Shown here one piece after another: positions 56,647 to 64,000 of a stretch of 64,000 nucleotides of DNA (its first letter is position 1; each line of letters begins with the position of its first letter). Under the pieces are notes generated by a model, which did no database searches, was not told the DNA's origin, and was given only the letters and a program-made list of their open reading frames with translations. Where the stretch lies: contig OX439132.1 in assembly GCA_949318235.1 (NCBI GenBank), positions 47,058,217-47,122,216 of the forward strand, given 5' to 3'. The stretch comes from Ecdyonurus torrentis. Lineage: Eukaryota > Arthropoda > Insecta > Ephemeroptera > Heptageniidae. The position numbers were made by a program, and so were the translations under genes.

Positions 56647-59534
56647 ATGGCAATAGTAACAATTCTTTTAGTATTCTTTTACTAAATATTCATTCTTTAA
56701 GGAAAAAAATTCATCTTTTGGAACTTTTTTTGTCTACATTAGACTGTGATATAGTAATTTTGTGTGAACATTGGCTTACAGAAGAAGAATTATCTGTTTT
56801 ATCTGTTAATGATTACAGTATTGCTGCATTTTATTCAAGGGGAAAAGCAGGTTATGGGGGTGTTTTAATTCTTTCTAGAATCCCAGTAAACAATATTACA
56901 AGTGAAATCACATCTATTAGTTCCACCTTTGAAAGCTGTTGTATTGATTTAACTATTAACAAATTTCATATAAAGATTTTGGCAGTTTATCGAGCTCCGA
57001 ATAATGAAAATTTAGACCAATTTTTTGAATTGCTTGAGAGCTCGATAATTAAAATTCTAGATAATCAAACTTCTTTTATTTTATGTGGTGATTTAAATAT
57101 TGATATGTTACAAAATAATAATAATACTGCTAAAATTAACAATATCTTAGGTTGTTTTAATTTAAATTTAATAAATGATGAACCAACGCGTGTTGATGGT
57201 ACATCTCGCACGTTGTTGGATCATTTTTACACTAATATAGCAGTTCAAAATTTAAAATCGTGTACTCTAACTTCTGGAATTTCTGATCACAAAGCAATTA
57301 AATTAACAATTAATAACATAAGTAAGTCTAAACCAATAACATATTTTCATATGAAAAGATCTTTTCATCCAGCGGATGTCAATAATTTTATTTTTGATTT
57401 GGAGTCTGAAAGTTGGGAGGAGATGTTAACACTCACTGATATCAATGAAATTAGTTCAGCATTTGTAAATATTTTTATGTACCATTTTAATAACCATTTT
57501 CCTCTTAAAAAAGTAAAACTCTTGCCAAACAAACCTGTATCCCTTCCTGATTATCTTGTAAGAGAGGGGGATTATTTAAGAGATTGGCATTCATTTATTA
57601 AAAATTTAAGTTGCATTAATGATGAGGAAAAGAAATTTAAAGAAAATCATTTATTTCAGTATAAAAAGTTTTTAAATATTCATAGGGAAAATATAAAATT
57701 TCATAGATTATCAGTAAATTCTGAATCAATTAATAGTTCAAGAAATAGAAATAAAGCAGCATGGAATGTGATCAATAAGCATAAATCATCACTATCATTT
57801 AGTTCAAAATCTCAAATTAATTTAGAAATTGATAATGTTAAAATTACTGATGCTAAGGTAATTGCAAATACGTTTTCTAATACTTTTTTCACACATTCTA
57901 ATTATCTTGATTTTGAGTCACAGCCAATACCACCTCAAAGTCTACCTATAAAATTTAAATTAACTGCTTTGTCATATGAATCTGTCACTAAAATAATTTC
58001 TAGTTTACCAAATAAAATGACAAGTGGTATTGATGGTGTTCCATGCTTCTTAGTTAAACAATGCCGATCTCAACTTAGTCTTCCTTTTCATTATTTAATT
58101 AATGCATCGTTTGCTCAGGGCAGGTTTCCTTCTAATATGAAAGTAGCAAAAATAATTCCAATTCATAAAAAAGGTAAAAAATCTGATCCTGCCAACTTTA
58201 GACCAGTTGCGAATTTAATGACTTTTTCCCGTGTAATCGAAAAGGCATTCTATTTGCAATATATGGAGTTTTTGAATGACATTTTATGTAGTAACCAACA
58301 TGGTTTTTGTAGTAATAGATCAACTAATACAGCTATGTTTGACTTACTATCTAAGGTGTACAGTGCGTTGGAGAATGGTGAGGAGACTATTGGTCTCTTC
58401 TATGATTTCTCCAAAGCATTTGACACACTGGACCCTGAAATTTTTATAATCAAATTAGCAAACTATGGAGTAGACGCTGTTGCACTGACATGGATTAGAT
58501 CATTTTTGTATAATCGTACTCAATTTGTAGTAGTACAGAGCGTTGATGAAAATGGGGTTATAAGGGACCATTTTTCTGACCCAAAGAATACCTGCAAGGG
58601 TGTTCCTCAGGGATCTCAGGTCGGACCGCCATTTTTTGATACATACATTAATGATTTGGTTTTAATTATCATTATAGGTTTCCTTATAATTTATGCAGAT
58701 GACACTAATAATTTAATAAGTTGTAAAAGTCCATCTGAGTTAATAATTAAGGCTATACAAGCAGTGAATTCAATGAAAACTTGGTCTTTAGTTAATAATC
58801 TTGATATAAATGTAAATAAAACAACTTTTTTGCAATTTCATACTTATCAAAAAAAGATAGATTATTGTCCATTATTAAAAATGGATGGAAAGTCTATCCT
58901 ACCATCAAATGAAACTAAATTTCTAGGTCTTACCATTTCTGACACTCTTAATTGGACAACTCACTGTTCGGATATTTGTGCTAAATTAAGGAAAGGCGTA
59001 TTTTTGCTAGGGTCTTTAAAAAACACTGTAAGTTCTGCAACTTTAAGAAACGTTTATTTCTCATATATATATAGTCATATTCAATACGGCATTATTTACT
59101 GGGGGCAATCGCCATGTTCAAGCGACGTTTTTGTTATGCAAAAGCGGGCAGTGAGAACCATGTTTGGTACATACCCCCCAATGTCATGTCGTCCACATTT
59201 TTTAGAACTGGATATCTTACCATTGCCTTCAATATTTATTTATGAATGTGTAAAATTTTTGAGGAGATATCCATCATGGTTCAGAACGGTTCATAGCGTC
59301 CATTCCTACGAGACTAGAAATAATGGGGGCTATTATGTTGAAAAAAAGAGGATGTCTCTTAGCCAAAAGGGTCCTGAATATTGTATTCCTTTTTTATATA
59401 ATGCACTCCCTAATAATATAAAAGATTGTGATTCTTATGTTTCTTTTAAAAGAATGGTCCAGAGATACCTGCTTGACAATATGTTTTATAGTGTCGCTGA
59501 TTTTCTTGCATGTAATAACGTTAAGTATAACTAG
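56604..59534 (+). CDS. LINE ORF2: apurinic endonuclease plus reverse transcriptase
   Basis: The frame is open from 56604 to the stop at 59532-59534, with recognisable protein from about 56680 (NIHSLRKKIHLLELF). Residue numbers count from 56718. The AP-endonuclease has E17 (CEHW), GDLN (124-127) and SDH (189-191). The reverse transcriptase has SGIDGVP, PIHKKGKKSDPANFRPVA, FYDFSKAFD (D563), VPQGS (629-633) and YADD (659-662). The thumb and a C-terminal region of about 270 residues follow; no RNase H is seen. Length and order suit the Jockey/CR1/L2 group. The frame has no ATG before or within the first 120 residues and is -1 relative to ORF1, so translation probably uses frameshifting or reinitiation at a non-AUG codon. 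Confidence 0.92.
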   Translation, partial: SIFSNQKTDQANKLNGNSNNSFSILLLNIHSLRKKIHLLELFLSTLDCDIVILCEHWLTEEELSVLSVNDYSIAAFYSRGKAGYGGVLILSRIPVNNITSEITSISSTFESCCIDLTINKFHIKILAVYRAPNNENLDQFFELLESSIIKILDNQTSFILCGDLNIDMLQNNNNTAKINNILGCFNLNLINDEPTRVDGTSRTLLDHFYTNIAVQNLKSCTLTSGISDHKAIKLTINNISKSKPITYFHMKRSFHPADVNNFIFDLESESWEEMLTLTDINEISSAFVNIFMYHFNNHFPLKKVKLLPNKPVSLPDYLVREGDYLRDWHSFIKNLSCINDEEKKFKENHLFQYKKFLNIHRENIKFHRLSVNSESINSSRNRNKAAWNVINKHKSSLSFSSKSQINLEIDNVKITDAKVIANTFSNTFFTHSNYLDFESQPIPPQSLPIKFKLTALSYESVTKIISSLPNKMTSGIDGVPCFLVKQCRSQLSLPFHYLINASFAQGRFPSNMKVAKIIPIHKKGKKSDPANFRPVANLMTFSRVIEKAFYLQYMEFLNDILCSNQHGFCSNRSTNTAMFDLLSKVYSALENGEETIGLFYDFSKAFDTLDPEIFIIKLANYGVDAVALTWIRSFLYNRTQFVVVQSVDENGVIRDHFSDPKNTCKGVPQGSQVGPPFFDTYINDLVLIIIIGFLIIYADDTNNLISCKSPSELIIKAIQAVNSMKTWSLVNNLDINVNKTTFLQFHTYQKKIDYCPLLKMDGKSILPSNETKFLGLTISDTLNWTTHCSDICAKLRKGVFLLGSLKNTVSSATLRNVYFSYIYSHIQYGIIYWGQSPCSSDVFVMQKRAVRTMFGTYPPMSCRPHFLELDILPLPSIFIYECVKFLRRYPSWFRTVHSVHSYETRNNGGYYVEKKRMSLSQKGPEYCIPFLYNALPNNIKDCDSYVSFKRMVQRYLLDNMFYSVADFLACNNVKYN

Positions 59535-59720
59535 CCTAAGTTTTTCCTTATTATTATTACTATTATTATTTTTTTTTATTAATATCCTGTGTAACAGCCA
59601 TATAGTGATTCTACATGTTATTTTTTGTTGATGTATTTTGTGTTATTTGACTTGTTCTACTCTGTAAAGACATAGAACGTAATAAAATCTTATATCTTAA
59701 TCTTATATCTTATATCTTAA

Positions 59721-61444
59721 TCAGTGAGAAGCATTCCGAGGATTGCAGCAAAAAAATAATTTTGACGAGTCAAAACATTAATGAGTCCGATCCATTTATG
59801 TTGTTATTAATGAATATAACACACCCAAATTCGCACGATTGTTCTGCTCGACAAAAAAATTAATTAAAAAAAAAAAGTGTTGCTAGTAAGCTAAATTTTA
59901 TGAATGTAGTACACACCTACCCTACCAACACCCTCTAGAAATATTTGGCAAAAATAATCAAACTGTGAGCAACCCCACGTCATTTAGTTTCCGTCGTGCA
60001 GAACAATCGGGAGAACATAAGAAAATCATTTAAAAATCACATAACGTAAAATAAATATAAAACATTATTTTGCTTCAATATTTTAATTGTTTTGCACTAA
60101 AAAAAATAAATAAATAAATAAATTGGCGCGATCGATCTGAATTTTATGAATGTAGTGCACACCTACCCTACCAACATCCTACCCGCAACCTGAAATAAAA
60201 TAAAAATTAGTAAAAATAATTTTTTTTTATTTTTTGTCAAGAAAAACAAAAAGTGGACCATTAGAATAATTACAAGAAGAAAAGAAGAGGTAAAATAAAT
60301 AAATTATTCAAATTTTACTTAGTAGTGATTGAAATTTATTTACAAAACTTTACACAATATTATCAGTTGAGTCGGAAATTTGAGGTTGAAATTTTGGTAA
60401 AAAAGGGTCAGTGGAAGTTGAATTTTCTGCACAAAAAAGGTGAAAAAAGGTGATAAACCTGAAAAAAGGTGATAAAATAATATAGATTATATATAATAAA
60501 ATTACTTTTTTTTAATGTATGCTATACTGCCTAAAGGTATTTTGTGGTTACATGCAAGCACAAGCAAAAAAAAAAAAAAAAAAAAAAATTGTATTTTTTA
60601 TACATGTATAATGTATTTTGTATACAAAAAAATTTACATAAATGCTAAGTTTTATTTTTCAATTATCAAGTATGGGAAAATATTTAAAATTTTGGTACGA
60701 CAATGTGCACTATTTAATCTGATGGTATTTGTTATGCATTTTGCAATATGCCAACATGAAGTTTTGTAGACCAATGTCCATCTGTTAGTTTTGTTTTAAT
60801 TTTGTTTTTCAATTTGAGTTATTATTATTATTAGGTATTTGCATTTAAAATAAACAATAATGCCTGCAGCACAATTAACAATACTATTTACTGTGCTTGA
60901 GATGTGTGGACAATGGCATCCTGTCAAAACTCTTATAGCATCTTGATTATCGAAAAAAAAAAAAAAAAATTGTGACTTAATAGATCGTGTATTTTGACGA
61001 CTCGTTTACGGTCTCATCGCCAGCTGGCTCTTTTTCGAGCTGAAAACTCGAAAAAGCTCAAAACTCTTTTTTTTTTTTTTTTTTTTTTTTGTCGAAACCG
61101 AATACTCGAAAATGTTGGTCCGAATTCGAGTTCAGCTCGGTTTAAATTTACAGCTCTAGATTATGCCGTATTTAATATGGCCTTTTTTTTAATAACAGAA
61201 AAATATGATGTATTGCCGCACAATGATATATGTAATTTACTTCTTCTATTATTAGTTCGTTTCAAATACTATAGCAATTATCTTGCTTATATTATATGTT
61301 AGTCAAAAAATTTATATATATTAAATATGTTTTTATAAGAAATTTATAAAAATCGGGCAACCGAAATATATTTTCTCATAGTTTGTTTCTGTAATATAGG
61401 GTCTTTAGCTTCTCTCAAAGAGAAATGCGATGTGGGGGGAAGAA
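59721..61444. repeat. Tandem duplication, unit 1 (1724 bp)
   Basis: Starts TCAGTGAGAAGCATTCCGAG and ends GGGGGGAAGAA, where unit 2 starts with the same words. It includes a hAT-family right end (TIR ending at 61158). Its second half (about 60685-61444) also matches 54031-54808. Confidence 0.92.
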
Positions 61445-62310
61445 TCAGTGAGAAGCATTCCGAGGATTGCAGCCAAAAAATAATTTTGACGAGTCAAAAC
61501 ATTAATGAGTCCGATCCATTTATGTTGTTATTAATGAATATAACACACCCAAATTCGCACGATTGTTCTGCTCGACAAAAAAAGGAATTAAAAAAAATAC
61601 AGTGTTGCTAGTAAGCTAAATTTTATGAATGTAGTACACACCTACCCTACCAACACCCTCTAGAAATATTTGGCAAAAATAATCAAACTGTGAGCAACCC
61701 CACGTCATTTAGTTTCCGTCGTGCAGAACAATCGGGAGAACATAAGAAAATCATTTAAAAATCACTTAATGTAAAATAAATATAAAACATTATTTTGCTT
61801 CAATATTTTAATTGTTTTGCACTAAAAAAAATAAATAAATAAATAAATTTGCGCGATGGATCTAAATTTTATGAATGTAGTGCACACCTACCCTACCAAC
61901 ATCCTACCCGCAACCTGAAATGAAATAAAAATTAGTAAAAAAAATTTTTTTTTTTTGGTCAAGAAAAACAAAAATTGGACCATTAGAATAATTACAAGAA
62001 GAAAAGAAGAGGTAAAATAAATACATTATTCTAATTTTACTTAATAGTGATTGAAATTTAGTTACAAAACTTTACACAATATTATCAGTTGAGTCGGAAA
62101 TTTTAGGTTGAATTTTGGTAAAAAAGGGTCAGTTGAAGTTGATTGTGCTGCACAAAAAAGGTGATAAAACCTGAAAAAAGGTGATGAATTCAGAAAAAAG
62201 GTGATAAAATAATATTTATTATATATAATAAAATTACTTGTTTTTTAATGTATGCTATACTCAATACTGCCTATAGGTATTTTGTGGTTACATGCAAGTA
62301 CAAGCTACAA
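61445..62310. repeat. Tandem duplication, unit 2 (partial)
   Basis: About 866 bp matching 59721-60590. It diverges after a poly-A tract near 62310. Confidence 0.9.
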
Positions 62311-63560
62311 AAAAAATGTATTATTCATTGTAATACCATATTTAAAGGAAACAAATAGACACATCAGACATCACACACAGACACACAAAGACAGGCACAT
62401 TAGCACATCATCATTTCCTTGGGTCATTGGCTCGTCTTCTGCCTCATCTTCTTCTTCTTCTTTTTCTTACTCATCTTCACCCTGTTCAATCAGTGTTTCC
62501 ATGTCAACTTCTTTACCCAGTTTATTTATGCTGCAGTTACATACGACAATCATCTCCAGACTGTCCTCATTTAAATTTGATGGCATACAATGAATCTGTT
62601 TTAAAAAATTGCGGTAAATTTTTTTTTTTCTTTTTAAAACGTTTTGTAAATGGTTAAAAAAAAAAATCCTTATTTAGGTGAAAAAAGATGATGAAAAGCT
62701 GAAAAATGATAAAAAAAAAAAAGAGAAAACCTAAAAATAGGTGAAAAAAAAGTTTATTTCAAACGGCTCGTGGACATTCTTATAAAAAAGGAACATATTA
62801 TTGATAGCAACAAAAAGGTTATCACCTGAAAATCCAGGCTGTATTTATCAGTTTTCTTGCGAAGTGTGTTAATATATTATTATTATTAATGCAAATTAAA
62901 TTTTAAATGTTAATTAGGTTCTCACGAAAACAGACAACGACTGCCTTGTAGTTTGATATATTTCTAAAATAACTCCCATGCAAGACGTACGGAGACGTGA
63001 TCAATACATATACCTGCACGTGTGTAATCTGCCCGATTGAAAAAAATTAAAAGGCTTCAAAATAATAGTAATAAAAAAATATATTTATGCAGCTTGTTAG
63101 ATATCTTTTACTTGAGGAAAAAATAAAAGTAAACTAAGAAACCTCAGCTCTTGTAAGTTATGATATGATTGTACATTTTAAGAACTTGTCATTCAAAAGT
63201 TACTCAGCGATATTAAGCAAAGTGTTTAAAATTTGTATGATGAAAAAAAAAAAGAAAAAAAAAAATGGCTCATTTATTTGTATATATATTTTTTGAGTTA
63301 AAACTAATGTAGTTGTTTTAATAAACCGTTCGATAGGTTATTTGTTGAAGTGAGTTTTTGGCTTAAAATAAAATATTATATATCACATACTTTCCAGAAT
63401 AAAAAATGACTATGTTTTTTGCCCATTAATATTTACAACATTATGTAAAACAAAGTTTAGAATTACGATGCGAAGTACTTGTTTTGGTCTTTTCTTCTTC
63501 TTTTTTATTAATTTAAATTGCGTAGTGTCTCATTTAAAACTTGATCAGTTAGTAATATTT
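62311..63560. other. Spacer, nothing recognised
   Basis: AT-rich with a CA tract (about 62360-62400) and a TCTTCT-rich stretch (62436-62480). No gene seen. Confidence 0.5.
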
Positions 63561-63563
63561 TCG

Positions 63564-63622
63564 ATGCCACTGTAAAAACTGTTCGGGAACCTCCTATGTT
63601 GCAACTGAACATACAGTGGCAT
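63564..63622. repeat. Short hairpin with 11-bp stem
   Basis: ATGCCACTGTA is mirrored by TACAGTGGCAT, with further partial pairing (GTTC/GAAC) inside. Possibly a tiny MITE. Confidence 0.5.
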
Positions 63623-63869
63623 GTTGCGTCGGATCTCCAATTGCTGACGGCGTGTAAGAGCTTGAGATAAGAGGTAGGAATCATGAAATTGTCATTTTCG
63701 TCAGTTTATCCTGAATAATTAAGAGATATAGAAACTTGAGAGTATATTTGATTTGGAATGCACAGTAGTGCTGATAGTCGCGCAAATATGTCATGTTTGA
63801 GTTGGCGAGAATGAAAGCAGAGAAAACAGGTAGTGAAGGTATGTATCAGAGATTTGAGAGAGAAGTTGG

Positions 63870-64000
63870 AGGCAGGCGGTAGTGTATCGCAACACGAAGA
63901 AAAGTATGAAGAACGGCAGGTTGAAGCACGTTGCTCGGGAGACTACCTTTCGAGCGTCCCTCACTCTCTCCCTCTCCCAGTCTCCAGCGCGGGCCATTTT
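63870..64000 (-). other. CpG-richer edge with a possible first exon on the minus strand
   Basis: On the minus strand AAAATGGCCCGCGCTGG gives a good initiation context, MARAGDWERERVRDARK, then GTAGTC as a weak donor. Local GC and CpG are higher than in the flanks. It could be the 5' end of a gene, but nothing downstream supports it. Confidence 0.15.

Larger units (their letters stand above)
54809..59720 (+). mobile_element. Complete non-LTR retrotransposon (Jockey/CR1-like) with macrodomain ORF1
   Basis: Borders come from the tandem neighbour. There the sequence reads ...GGGGGGAAGAA directly joined to TCAGTGAGAAGC (61434-61456); here those words are separated by 4.9 kb (54808 and 59721). The insert has a 5' UTR of about 257 bp, ORF1, ORF2 and a 3' tail of repeated TCTTATA/ATCTTAA units (about 59688-59720). 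No clear target duplication is seen. Both ORFs are unbroken, so the insertion may be recent. Confidence 0.9.

Noticed and set aside
62252..62657. Ser-rich open frames
   Set aside because: They arise from TCTTCT-rich low-complexity DNA with no domain or splice support.

Overview
The window is AT-rich animal nuclear DNA, most likely from an arthropod and perhaps a crustacean. Two things point there. The histone H2B at 50612-50986 is close to insect H2B over its whole length. A minus-strand gene on the left carries the tramtrack/lola-type BTB domain (VDVTLAC...AHK.VL.ACSP.F) that is expanded in arthropods. Very long AT, GA, CT and GACA microsatellites and dense nested transposons fit the large repeat-rich genomes of several crustaceans. 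The species cannot be named from the sequence.

Layout. 1-5200: six phase-consistent exons of a BTB-domain gene on the minus strand, running off the left edge. One intron holds a hAT element with a perfect 8-bp target duplication, another a tRNA-derived SINE. 5200-16775: small inverted-repeat elements, a BEN-domain gene fragment, a Penelope-like GIY-YIG fragment with two hammerhead-like motifs nearby, and a 5'-truncated LINE. 16776-42590: a mobile or foldback unit built on a 20-bp minisatellite that reverses orientation at about 41690. Inside it sits a 22.3-kb Tol2-like hAT transposon (18430-40703, TIR TAGAGCTGTAAA, TSD ATTTATTT) with an apparently intact BED-hAT transposase. The transposase's single intron, about 9.7 kb, is packed with foldback elements, MITEs and microsatellites. 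42590-50280: further minisatellite arrays, then the left end of a piggyBac-like foldback element. 50281-50480 is an assembly gap. 50500-51600: a small histone locus with H2B and, convergent to it, a 49-residue H1-tail-like gene, each followed by a histone 3' stem-loop. 52568-64000: tandemly duplicated fragments of the same hAT family, interrupted by a complete non-LTR retrotransposon (54809-59720).

The most notable object is ORF1 of that retrotransposon. It contains a macrodomain of the OARD1/TARG1 (ADP-ribosyl hydrolase) type with both residues matching the catalytic Lys and Asp conserved. Second is the giant hAT element, whose ends, target duplication and transposase can all be read directly. 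Several insertions can be dated relative to one another because duplicated or inverted copies preserve the empty site: the LINE, a TA-target MITE, a 7-bp-target MITE and the piggyBac-like element.

Cellular genes are few: the BTB gene, H2B, the H1-like gene and possibly the BEN exons. Everything else recognisable is mobile or repetitive DNA. Exon boundaries were worked out by hand from splice signals and reading phase. Boundaries of the more diverged repeats are approximate.
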